Shown: positions 6,486-13,310 of the stretch, piece by piece
Position numbering within the stretch: position 1 is the first letter of the stretch
Layout of the letters: each line of letters begins with the position of its first letter
NCBI GenBank assembly: GCA_964564695.1
Contig: CAZMCC010000100.1
Location: 1 to 13,365, forward strand
DNA from: CAZMCC01 sp964564695
GTDB taxonomy: Bacteria > Planctomycetota > Phycisphaerae > Phycisphaerales > UBA1924
Length of the DNA stretch: 13,365 bases
Direction: 5' to 3'
Program-made: the position numbers and the translations under genes
The notes under the pieces: model-generated
The model's input: only the letters and a program-made list of their open reading frames with translations
Told to the model about the DNA's origin: nothing
Database searches by the model: none

Positions 6486-7493
6486 ATGCCCCAGTCCCAA
6501 CCCCGCTCCCTGCAATGCCTCGAAGTCTGGGGCGGCAACCGCGCCGTCAGCGAAGCCGTCACCATGCCCGGCATCGACGCCTGGGTCTACAGCCGTCCCT
6601 ACGAAAACTCCGACGGCGGCGGCGACATCCACTACGTCTCCAGCTGCGCCACCGGACGCATCACCCGCCTGCTCGTCGCCGACGTCTCGGGCCACGGCCA
6701 GAAAGTCTCCAGCGTCGCCGTCGCGCTCCGCGACCTCATGCGACGCTACGTCAACCACCTCGACCAGTCCAAGTTCGTCCGCGGCCTCAACCGCGAGTTC
6801 GCGAAGATCGACTCCGGCGGCCGGTTCGCCACCGCCATCGCGGCGACATATTGGGGCCCCACCGGCACGCTCGTGCTCTGCAACGCCGGCCACCCGCGCC
6901 CGATGTGGTATAGCGCGAAGCGCAAGCAGTGGAGCGTCCTGCTCGCCCAGGACAACCGCCCCAAGGCCGCCGACGACGACGCGCCCAGCAACGTGCCCCT
7001 CGGCGTCGACGACGCCGCGTCGTATTCACAGATCGGCCTCAAGCTCGGCGCCGACGACCTCGTGCTCTTCTACACCGACTCGCTCATCGAGGCCCGCTCC
7101 CCCGACGCCGGCATGCTCGGCGAAGCCGGCCTCATCCGCCTGCTCTCGGGCCTCAACCCCACCACACCCGCCACCCTCGTCCCCGACCTGCTCCGCGAGA
7201 TCGACCGCTACACCGGCCACGCGCCCGCAGACGACGACGTCACCGCCATGCTCCTCAAGCCCAACGAAACGCGTGCGCCCGTGTCCATCTCCGCCGGCAT
7301 CTCCTCGGCGTACCACACCGGCTCCGCCGTGGTGCGAAGCCTCCTCGGCCTCCCCGCGCGACGCGGCGACGTCGTGGAAGGCGCCGGCCCCGTCCCGTGG
7401 CCGGAAGTCTCGGTCACCAACCTCGCCGGGCCGTTCTGGGGCCGCTTCAACCGGCACCCGGCGGACGCGGCGATCGAGAAGCGGCGCGGGTGA
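6486..7493 (+). CDS. Soluble SpoIIE-type PP2C serine phosphatase
   Basis: This encodes 335 residues with no membrane segment or sensor domain. The phosphatase domain runs from about residue 28 to 257: GGGDIHY (44-50), ADVSGHG (65-71), 'CNAGHPRPMWY' (132-142), 'LFYTDSLIEA' with the metal-binding Asp at 198, and DDDVTAML (249-256). The Gly normally after that Asp (SDG) is Ser here, but the acidic residues are kept. The opening 'SLQCLEVWGGNRAVSEAV' is a block I associate with a planctomycete SpoIIE subgroup (from memory). About 75 C-terminal residues follow the domain without a recognised fold. I chose the ATG at 6486 because the in-frame sequence from 6387 encodes repeat-derived residues (RGCHYRPLWAG). 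The MATE gene follows by 18 bp, suggesting one transcript. A STAS-type phosphoprotein is the expected substrate. Confidence 0.92.
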   Translation: MPQSQPRSLQCLEVWGGNRAVSEAVTMPGIDAWVYSRPYENSDGGGDIHYVSSCATGRITRLLVADVSGHGQKVSSVAVALRDLMRRYVNHLDQSKFVRGLNREFAKIDSGGRFATAIAATYWGPTGTLVLCNAGHPRPMWYSAKRKQWSVLLAQDNRPKAADDDAPSNVPLGVDDAASYSQIGLKLGADDLVLFYTDSLIEARSPDAGMLGEAGLIRLLSGLNPTTPATLVPDLLREIDRYTGHAPADDDVTAMLLKPNETRAPVSISAGISSAYHTGSAVVRSLLGLPARRGDVVEGAGPVPWPEVSVTNLAGPFWGRFNRHPADAAIEKRRG

Positions 7494-7511
7494 TCTACGA
7501 TCACCCCGCCA

Positions 7512-9254
7512 ATGCCCGAACCGCGTGCCAACTCGACCGCCGCCAACCCCCAATCCCCCGACGCCTCGGCGTCGGCCGCGGAGGAGGGCAGTCGCGTCGT
7601 CATCGACACGCAGTCGCTCGACCCCTCGACGGAAATCGGCATCGTCCCCACCGAGCCCCGTGGACGCCGCGGCGGCGTGGGGGGCGTGGGGGGGGCGGGG
7701 GGAGTGGGCGGGCGCTGGACCCACTTCGGCATGCCCCCCGAAGCTCGCACCCGCCCGAGCGTTGACGACGACGGCCGCATCAAGTCCGGCCGCCTCGCGG
7801 GCCTGAGCCTCGGCCGGGCCGTGTGGGTCCTGAGCTGGCCGATCCTCGTCCAGTCGTTCCTCGGCTCGCTCGTCGGCCTGACCGACACCGTGCTCGCCGC
7901 CGGCATCAGCGAGGCCGCGACCGACGCGATCGGCGGCGCCGCCTACGTCCTGTGGTTCGTCGGCCTCATCATGATGGCGATCGGCGTGGGAGCCACGGCC
8001 CTCATCAGCCGCGCCATCGGCGCCGGTCGCCGCGCCGCCGCCGACACCGCCGTGGGCCAGTGCATCCTGCTCGCCACCGTCTCGGGCCTGCTCGTCGGCG
8101 TCCTCGTCGCGATGATGGCCGGACCCGTGTCGCACATGCTCAACATGAACCCGGAGGCACGCCAGGCCTTCCGAATCTACATCCTCATCTGCGCTCTTGG
8201 CGTGCCGCTCAACTCCATCATGTACGCCGGCATCGAGTGCTGCCGCGCCGCCGGCGACGCCCTGCGCCCCCTCTGGGCCATGGTCTGGGTCAACGTCGTC
8301 AACATGATCGCCGCGTGGACGCTCTCGGGCGTCGACCTCGTCCACGCCGACGTCGCCGCCGACGGCGCCATCACCAAGCGCATCCTCATCGAGAACCCCT
8401 CGCCCTTCAACTACGGCGTCGAGGGCATCGCCCTGGGCACCATGATCGGCTACGTCGTCGGCACGGCCATCATCGTCTGGATGCTCATCCGCGGCACCGC
8501 CGGCATCCGCCTCAAGCGCCGGCGCCTCCGCCCCCACTGGATCACCCTCCGCCGCCTCGTCCGCGTCGGCCTCCCCAACTTCTTCGAAACCTTCGGCATG
8601 TGGGCCGGCAACTTCCTCGTGCTGCTGGGCGTCGGCCTCATCCCCGTCCCCCCCGGCGGCGGCGGCCTGCTCGGCTCCCACATCGTCGCCATCCGCATCG
8701 AGGCCCTCAGCTTCCTCCCCGGCTTCGCGATGGGCGTCGCCGCGGCCACCCTCGCCGGCCAATACCTCGGCGCCGGCAGCGTGCGCCTCGCCCGTCACGC
8801 GATCGTCGTGTGCCAGGTCGTGGCCCTGGGCTTCATGGGCCTGGGCAGCGCCATGTTCCTGCTCTTCCCCCACACGATCGTCGGCCTCTTCAGCTCGCAG
8901 CCCACGCACCTGAAGATCGTGCCCAACCTGCTCATGATCACCGGCGCGGTGCAGATCCCCTTCGCCGTCAGCCTCGTGCTCCGCTCCGCCATGCGCGGCG
9001 CCGGCGACGTCAAGTCCGTCGCGTACCTGACGTGGTTCTCGACCTACGCCGTGCGCCTCCCGCTCGTGTACCTGTGCTCCGGCATCGCCATCCCGATCCC
9101 CGGCTTCCTCGGCGGCGGCGAGCTCAAGAACCCCCTGGGCTTCGAGCCCAGCCTCGAAGGCCTGTGGATCGGCCTGTGCATCGAAGTCCTCGTCCGAGGC
9201 GTCCTCTTCGCGTGGCGCTTCGCCGGCGGCCGGTGGGCCATGCAGCGCGTATAA
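7512..9254 (+). CDS. MATE-family multidrug/toxin efflux transporter
   Basis: This encodes 580 residues, longer than the roughly 450-residue family norm because of a disordered N-terminal extension of about 95 residues containing a GGVGGVGGAGGVGG tract. The rest is a polytopic inner-membrane protein with about 12 TM helices in two MatE repeats. The first begins 'VWVLSWPILVQSFLGSLVGLTDTVLA', the second 'LVRVGLPNFFETFGMWAGNFLVLLGVG'. 'ALISRAIGAGRRAAADTAVGQ' and 'TLAGQYLGAGSVRLARHAIVVC' are the matching loops after the third helix of each half, and 'LRSAMRGAGDVK' is also typical. Such transporters export cationic drugs or metabolites using Na+ or H+ gradients; the substrate cannot be told. The start at 7512 follows the phosphatase stop by 18 bp. 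A later Met at about residue 74 is possible if the Gly tract is not translated. The TAA opens the 9252-9370 inverted repeat. Confidence 0.92.
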   Translation: MPEPRANSTAANPQSPDASASAAEEGSRVVIDTQSLDPSTEIGIVPTEPRGRRGGVGGVGGAGGVGGRWTHFGMPPEARTRPSVDDDGRIKSGRLAGLSLGRAVWVLSWPILVQSFLGSLVGLTDTVLAAGISEAATDAIGGAAYVLWFVGLIMMAIGVGATALISRAIGAGRRAAADTAVGQCILLATVSGLLVGVLVAMMAGPVSHMLNMNPEARQAFRIYILICALGVPLNSIMYAGIECCRAAGDALRPLWAMVWVNVVNMIAAWTLSGVDLVHADVAADGAITKRILIENPSPFNYGVEGIALGTMIGYVVGTAIIVWMLIRGTAGIRLKRRRLRPHWITLRRLVRVGLPNFFETFGMWAGNFLVLLGVGLIPVPPGGGGLLGSHIVAIRIEALSFLPGFAMGVAAATLAGQYLGAGSVRLARHAIVVCQVVALGFMGLGSAMFLLFPHTIVGLFSSQPTHLKIVPNLLMITGAVQIPFAVSLVLRSAMRGAGDVKSVAYLTWFSTYAVRLPLVYLCSGIAIPIPGFLGGGELKNPLGFEPSLEGLWIGLCIEVLVRGVLFAWRFAGGRWAMQRV

Positions 9255-9370
9255 GAGACGCGAGCGCAAGCGAGTGAATGACGGGTGGCATGCTCAAGCC
9301 GCTTTGGGCTTGAGCATGTCCGATTCATCGTCGCGGAATAGACACCACTCGCTCGCGCTCGCGTCTCTTA
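9252..9370. terminator. Inverted repeat with nested hairpin between convergent genes
   Basis: Arms 9252-9276 and 9346-9370 pair over 25 bp with a single mismatch, beginning TAAGAGACGCGAGCG on each strand. The outermost TAA is the MATE stop on the plus strand and the stop of the 88-residue gene on the minus strand. A second, perfect 12-bp hairpin (9289-9318) lies between the arms. The structure could terminate both transcripts; no T-tract is present. Confidence 0.65.
9283..9318 (+). repeat. GCTTTG-loop hairpin repeat, unit C
   Basis: The head GGGTGGCAT (9283-9291) overlaps a perfect 12-bp stem, CATGCTCAAGCC (9289-9300) / GGCTTGAGCATG (9307-9318), with loop GCTTTG (9301-9306). The stem is AT-richer than the other units, while head and loop keep the family pattern. 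Confidence 0.7.
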
Positions 9371-9634
9371 CCTCGCCAGCTTCCCCACCAGCTCCGCCAA
9401 CCCCTTCACCGACTTCCCATCGATGATCTTCTTCACCGCCGCCTTATCCCCGTCGGTCTTCTCGAGCGCCAGCCCGACGCGCTCCCACAGCTTCGCAGCC
9501 TTCTTCTCATCCGTGCACACCGCCAGGTCCGACACCAGCTCGCTCAGCTTCGCAAGCGAGATCGCGTCGAGGTTGTTGTAGTACCGCTTGACGATCTTCT
9601 GCTGATACCCGCTGAGGTGCTGTCCCTTGGCCAT
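9368..9634 (-). CDS. Conserved hypothetical 88-residue protein
   Basis: This small, charged, helical protein starts 'MAKGQHLSGYQQKIVKRYYNNLD' and continues with alternating Lys/Glu/Leu helices. It has no signal peptide, membrane segment or known motif. I recall similar short proteins in planctomycete genomes (start MAKGxHLSxYQ, then IVxRYY), but no function; the basic N-terminal part could contact nucleic acid. Codon use (C/G third positions) matches the neighbours, which supports a real gene. The start is 21 bp after the iron-permease stop on the same strand, so co-transcription is likely. A TATGCT (9641-9646 on the minus strand) 6 bp before the ATG could alternatively be a -10 box of a leaderless transcript. 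Confidence 0.8.
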   Translation of the reverse strand: MAKGQHLSGYQQKIVKRYYNNLDAISLAKLSELVSDLAVCTDEKKAAKLWERVGLALEKTDGDKAAVKKIIDGKSVKGLAELVGKLAR

Positions 9635-9655
9635 ATCCCGAGCATACCCCCCCGC

Positions 9656-10066
9656 TCACACCTCGGGCGACTCCGTGTCGCACTCGCCCCGCTTCACCGC
9701 CTCCCGCGATTCGCCCGCGAGCTTGCGGTAGTGGGCCCGGATCCGCTCGAGTTCCTTCTCCTCCAGCTCCTCAAGATCAAGCAGCGCGTTGTGGGCCCCG
9801 TGCGTCACGCGGATCAGCTCGTCGAGCTTCACCTGCATCGCCGCCGTGTCCTTGTTCTGCGTGTGCTGGATCAGGAACACCATCAGGAACGTCACGATCG
9901 ACGTCCACGTGTTGATCACCAGCTGCCACGCTTCGCTGTACCCGAATACCGGCCCCAGCGCCGCCCACAGCACCACCAACCCCGCGGCCGCCAAAAACGC
10001 CATCGGGTGCCCCGTCATCCGGGCCGCCCACCTCGAAAACCGATTGAACGCGCGCGCTTTGTGCAT
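9656..10066 (-). CDS. Low-affinity iron permease family protein
   Basis: This encodes 136 residues matching the small Iron_permease-type membrane proteins: 'FNRFSRWAARMTGHPMAF' before a first TM helix (about 22-42), then 'WQLVINTWTSIVTFLMVFLIQHTQNKDTAAMQVKLDELIR', which contains the second TM helix (about 49-67) and the conserved QNKD...KLDELIR end. The remaining C-terminal part is a charged helix or coiled coil (EELEEKELERIRAHYRK). The family is named after yeast Fet4, but transport is not shown for the short bacterial members. The ATG at 10066 begins the family-like sequence; a TTG at 10075 adds three residues. No Shine-Dalgarno sequence is seen. Its upstream region is the remnant of the broken transglutaminase gene. 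Confidence 0.85.
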   Translation of the reverse strand: MHKARAFNRFSRWAARMTGHPMAFLAAAGLVVLWAALGPVFGYSEAWQLVINTWTSIVTFLMVFLIQHTQNKDTAAMQVKLDELIRVTHGAHNALLDLEELEEKELERIRAHYRKLAGESREAVKRGECDTESPEV

Positions 10067-10149
10067 GGTGCACAATCGTTGCAGCGCCGATCCACCAAGA
10101 CCAGCTCATAAATACCCCGCTGGGAACGGCGCACGCAATGCAAAGGCCG

Positions 10150-10190
10150 TACGCGGAGGACCCGGAGGTAGCGAGGGAGGAACGCGGAGC
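10150..10190. repeat. Degenerate decamer repeats, ACGCGGAGGA type
   Basis: Four successive units of about 10 bp, ACGCGGAGGA (10151-10160), CCCGGAGGTA, GCGAGGGAGG and AACGCGGAGC (to 10190), vary one theme. They lie just beyond the point where transglutaminase-like coding similarity seems to stop, and upstream of the iron permease gene. Similar CGCGGAGG strings are scattered in many high-GC genomes (from memory). Confidence 0.5.
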
Positions 10191-10205
10191 AAGACAGCAA
10201 GCAGT

Positions 10206-11256
10206 CAGAATCCCGAAATAGTCCGGGTCGAGGATGTTCTGCCCCAGCCGGTTGTAGTTGAGCCGCCGCCACCGCCCCCCCCCGAACACCTCGTTGTACG
10301 TGTGGCTCGACCACCCCTGCCCGAGATTCGCCGTTCCCTTCCCGATCGTGCTCCGCACGATGTTGTTGCGGATGCGGTCGACCATCGGGCGCTCGCTCGA
10401 GTCCGTGCCGTCGATGATCGGCACGCACAGGACGATCCGAGTCGGAATCCCCAGCGCCCGCAAACATCCATTTATATAAATCGCCGACGACGTGCACGAC
10501 CCGCGGCACGCATTCTCGAACATCCCCTTCGCAAACAGCTCACGCTCCCACTGCTCATCCACCGTCAGCTTGCCCCCCGCGGCCTCCTTTGCCGCCACAC
10601 CCTCAAGCCCCGGATAGATCTGCACCCGCCCGTCCCTGAAACATGCTGCAGAACGTGCTGAAGCCGTCCTTGTACTCGGCATGCTTGAGCAGCCACGTCG
10701 ACGCCTTCTCCACGAGTTCCTTGTCGCTGAGCGTCAACGCGTCGATGCCGGCCTCCTTGAGCCCGGCGATGATCTTCTCGCGCATCGCCTGGTCCCAGTT
10801 CGCCGTCGGACCGGGGACGGTCCACTCGGTCATCCCCGCGCTGGTCGTGTGCCAGTTCGGATCCGCCACGATCGCCGACGCGACCGTGTTGAGCGGGTAC
10901 GCGATCACCTCGAGCTCGACGTACGACGCCGTCTCGTCGAGCACCCGCGCATCCTGGTAGTCGTCGTGCAGGATGTCCGGGGTGATCGGCTTGAGCACCT
11001 GCGTGCTCGTGCGAATCGAGTAGGCGTACTCGCGGCGCTCGTTCCAGTCGCCATCCGCGATGCCGTCGTCGTCGGTGTCGGCCTTGGCGGGGTCGGTGAA
11101 GTACTTGTGCGTCTCCTGGAAGTCGCTCAGCCCGTCGCCGTCGCGATCAGCGTCAGACTCCACCGGCGGACACGCCCCGGCCGTCGCGCACGAGGCCGCC
11201 ACCCACAGAACCGCGCCGAAGCGCGCCGCGTTCACCATCAACCAGTGCGTTGTCAT
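10206..11256 (-). pseudogene. Secreted TSP3-transglutaminase-like protein, frameshifted and truncated
   Basis: The ATG at 11256 has a GGAG Shine-Dalgarno 7 nt upstream (11264-11267). The product starts with an export signal (about 1-28, ending ATAGAC), then Asp-rich TSP3/EF-hand-like calcium repeats (DADRDGDG, DTDDDG; about 35-70) and a linker. At 'FSTFCSMF' the frame changes: the original frame ends at 10603 after QGRAGADLSGA, while the +1 frame continues 'RDGRVQIYPGLEG' and a transglutaminase-like core with 'CRGSCTSSAIYINGCLRALGIPTR' (candidate nucleophile Cys) and 'SSHTYNEVFGGGRWRRLNYNRLG' (candidate His). Dropping one base of the AAA at 10639-10641 restores a single frame. After 'ILDPDYFGIL' (about 10206) the coding character disappears into repeat-like sequence, and that frame has no stop until 9777, inside the permease gene. 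It is a pseudogene, or two defects of which one could be a sequencing error. Confidence 0.75.
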
Positions 11257-11285
11257 GTGCCGACTCCGGAAGGGGTGGGAATCCC

Positions 11286-11315
11286 GGGTGCCCCGGCGGA
11301 GCTCTGTCCGCCGGG
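11286..11315 (+). repeat. GCTCTG-loop hairpin repeat, unit D
   Basis: The head GGGTGC is followed by a perfect 9-bp stem, CCCGGCGGA (11292-11300) / TCCGCCGGG (11307-11315), with loop GCTCTG. It differs from unit A (5006-5035) by one loop base only. It forms an inverted pair with unit E, 30 bp to the right. Confidence 0.75.
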
Positions 11316-11345
11316 TCTTCTGGTTACGCCCGACCGCATCACCAC

Positions 11346-11374
11346 CGGGCGGACAAAGCTCCGCCCGGGCACCC
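11346..11374 (-). repeat. GCTTTG-loop hairpin repeat, unit E
   Basis: On the minus strand the head GGGTGCC (from 11374) is followed by stem CGGGCGGA / TCCGCCCG and loop GCTTTG (complement of 11354-11359). Compared with unit D, one stem pair has changed from C-G to G-C with both sides altered. The pair D/E fills the gap between the STAS stop (11385) and the transglutaminase start (11256). Confidence 0.75.
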
Positions 11375-11384
11375 TCCACCCGAC

Positions 11385-11717
11385 CTACGCCGACGGTTGC
11401 TCCCGCGGGATCCCCAAGAGCGCATCCACCTTGCACCGGCGCAGCGCCAGCACCACCTCAGGGTTCGCGTTCACCGTCGTCAGCTTCCCCCCCAGCTTCT
11501 TCGTCCCCGACGCGAGGATCACAAACTGCCCGATCGCCAGGCTCGACAGGAACTCGAGCCCCGCCAGGTCGAGCGTCACCGCCGTCGGGCGCGCCTTGAG
11601 CGTCGCGGCCACCGCCTGCTCGATCGGCGCCAGCGTGTCGCGCGTCGCCGACCCGCGGACGACGATCAACGCCGTCCCCGGCGATGGCTCCTTCATATCA
11701 ACAAAGACCTCGTTCAC
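11385..11717 (-). CDS. STAS-domain protein, anti-sigma factor antagonist type
   Basis: This encodes 110 residues, a single STAS domain of SpoIIAA/RsbV length: the first beta-hairpin 'TALIVVRGSATRDTLAPIEQAVAATL', then 'AVTLDLAGLEFLSSLAIGQFVILA', where the serine pair (SSLAI) is at the usual phosphorylation site, and 'GGKLTTVNANPEVVLALRRCKVDALLGI'. Such proteins, when dephosphorylated by a SpoIIE/PP2C phosphatase, bind the anti-sigma kinase or another target. Two such phosphatases are in this window, but no kinase is. The GTG at 11717 is chosen because a strong GGAGAGG lies 5 nt upstream; an internal ATG at 11696 would lose part of the first strand. The gene is 45 bp downstream of the aminotransferase stop and probably co-transcribed. 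Confidence 0.9.
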   Translation of the reverse strand: MNEVFVDMKEPSPGTALIVVRGSATRDTLAPIEQAVAATLKARPTAVTLDLAGLEFLSSLAIGQFVILASGTKKLGGKLTTVNANPEVVLALRRCKVDALLGIPREQPSA

Positions 11718-11722
11718 GCGCG

Positions 11723-11729
11723 CCTCTCC
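11723..11729 (-). promoter_or_regulatory. Shine-Dalgarno site of the STAS gene
   Basis: GGAGAGG on the minus strand lies 5 nt before the GTG at 11717. It is one of the few strong ribosome binding sites in the window and decides the start in favour of GTG. Confidence 0.65.
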
Positions 11730-11762
11730 GCCCGCCCACTCCCCATTGCCCGCCCGGTCAGC

Positions 11763-13310
11763 CTACCGCCCCGCCCCCGCCGGCACAAACCGCTTCACCA
11801 CCGCCGCGCTCAGCTTCTTCCCAACTTCCCACGCCGGCCCCGGGAACCGCTGGCACGCCCCCACCGTCGTCGCGAACGCGGCCACGACCTCGTCAACATC
11901 CTTCTCACTCAGAACCAGCGGCGGGATCAGCTTGATCACGTCCAGCCGGTGCCCCGCGACCTGCGCCAATATCCGGTGGTCCACCATCAGCGGGATGACC
12001 ACCGCCTGGCAGAACAGATTCGGGTCCGCCTTGTGCAGCAGATCCCACCCGGTGCGCAGCAGCACGCTCCGCGGGCGCTGGAACTCCACCGCCACCATCA
12101 GCCCCTTGCCCCGCACATCCTTCACCATGTCGAAGCCGCCGATCTTCTCGCGCAGCCCGCTCATCATCCGCTCGCCCAGGCTCCGAGCACGCTCGACGAT
12201 CCCCTCGGCACGGATCGTGTGCAGCGTCGCGAGCCCCGCCGCCATCGCCAGGTCATTCTGCCCGAACGTGTTCTGCACCTTCGCGCAGTGCGACATCGAC
12301 GGGAACACCCGGTCGTGCACCTTCCGCTTGCACAGCACCGCCGACACCGGCACGTACCCGCCCGAGAGCGCCTTGGCGACGACGATCATGTCGGGCGTCC
12401 ACGCCCCCCCACCCTTCACGCCCGCGGGCGCGCCTTCACCCCCCGCCACACCCCCCGTTACACCTCCCGCTACACCAAAGTGCTCGCACGCGAACATCTT
12501 CCCCGTGCGCCCCAGCCCCGTCTGAATCTCGTCGAGGATCAGCAGCGCCCCGTGCTTCGCACACAGCGCGCTCGCCGCGCTCAGGTAATCCTCCGCCGGG
12601 ATGTTCACGCCCTTGCCCTGGATCGGCTCGACGATGAACGCCGCGACGTCCCCCTTCGCCAGCTCGCGCTCGAGCGCCTGAACGTCATTGAACGCGATCT
12701 CCGTCGTCCCCCGCAGCAGCTCCCCGAACCCGTCGCGGAACTCGGCGTTCCCCGTCACCGACAGCACCCCCACGCTCAGCCCGTGATACGAGCGGTGGCA
12801 GTACACCACCCGCTCCCGCCCCGTGGCGATCCGCGCGAACTTCAAGGCCGCGTCCACCGCCTCGGCCCCGCCGCTCGCGAAGAACACGCGATCAATGGGC
12901 TCAGCTTGGCCGGCGCATCGCTCGTTCAGCACCCCCCCCGGCGCCACTCTTAACAGTTCCTTCGCCAGCGCCCCGCTCAGCCGGAACAGCCCCACCCCCG
13001 GCAGGTTCGGCAGGTCCAGGTCCATCGCCCGCTTCACCGCCTCGCGGATCACCGGGTGGTTCCGCCCCAGCGCGAACACCGCGTACCCGCCCAGGCAGTC
13101 GGTGTACTTCCTTCCCCGGTCATCCCACAGGTACGCCCCCTCGCCCCGAACGTACTTCGCATCGAACCCGATCGTCTTGAGCACCCCCGCGAACGCCGGG
13201 TTGATGTACCGCTCGTGCGCATCCATCAGCTCCCCCAGCGACCCCGCCAGGATGCGGTCAAGCGAGAACGGCTCAGCGGACGAATTGGCGGTTTCCCGGG
13301 CGGTCGCCAT
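11763..13310 (-). CDS. Class III PLP-dependent aminotransferase
   Basis: This encodes 515 residues of fold-type I aminotransferase (acetylornithine/GABA/putrescine aminotransferase superfamily). Visible: 'GEGAYLWDDRGRKYTDCLGGYAVFALGRNHP' (57-85), phosphate-binding 'ASGGAEAVDAALKFAR' (145-160), 'HRSYHG' (172-177), 'LLILDEIQTGLGRTG' with the cofactor Asp at 260, and 'MIVVAKALSGGYVP' with the Schiff-base Lys at 313. It transfers an amino group, usually from an omega-amine or amino acid to 2-oxoglutarate; the start 'INPAFAGVLKTIGFD' is not specific enough to name the substrate. A 23-residue Gly-rich insert (about 280-302) from a 12-bp tandem repeat separates the Asp and Lys motifs. The ATG at 13310 is the natural start. 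TAGAGT (minus strand, 13319-13324), 8 bp upstream, could be a -10 box giving a very short leader. The STAS gene follows. Confidence 0.92.
   Translation of the reverse strand: MATARETANSSAEPFSLDRILAGSLGELMDAHERYINPAFAGVLKTIGFDAKYVRGEGAYLWDDRGRKYTDCLGGYAVFALGRNHPVIREAVKRAMDLDLPNLPGVGLFRLSGALAKELLRVAPGGVLNERCAGQAEPIDRVFFASGGAEAVDAALKFARIATGRERVVYCHRSYHGLSVGVLSVTGNAEFRDGFGELLRGTTEIAFNDVQALERELAKGDVAAFIVEPIQGKGVNIPAEDYLSAASALCAKHGALLILDEIQTGLGRTGKMFACEHFGVAGGVTGGVAGGEGAPAGVKGGGAWTPDMIVVAKALSGGYVPVSAVLCKRKVHDRVFPSMSHCAKVQNTFGQNDLAMAAGLATLHTIRAEGIVERARSLGERMMSGLREKIGGFDMVKDVRGKGLMVAVEFQRPRSVLLRTGWDLLHKADPNLFCQAVVIPLMVDHRILAQVAGHRLDVIKLIPPLVLSEKDVDEVVAAFATTVGACQRFPGPAWEVGKKLSAAVVKRFVPAGAGR
12429..12476. 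repeat. 12-bp tandem repeat inside the aminotransferase gene
   Basis: Three clear units, CCCCGCCACACC (12441-12452), CCCCGTTACACC (12453-12464) and TCCCGCTACACC (12465-12476), follow a degenerate fourth, CGCGCCTTCACC (12429-12440). Being 12 bp long, they keep the frame and encode GVAG/GVTG/GVAG/GEGA on the minus strand. Confidence 0.8.

Noticed and set aside
7026..9269. Minus-strand frame of about 750 codons opposite the MATE gene
   Set aside because: Asp/Glu/Gly/Ala low-complexity translation without motifs; the plus strand encodes an obvious transporter.
10636..10645. Programmed +1 frameshift in the transglutaminase gene
   Set aside because: TTTC could slip, but there is no stop or rare codon in the A site and no stimulator that I can see. 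The 3' end of the gene is also lost, so decay fits better.
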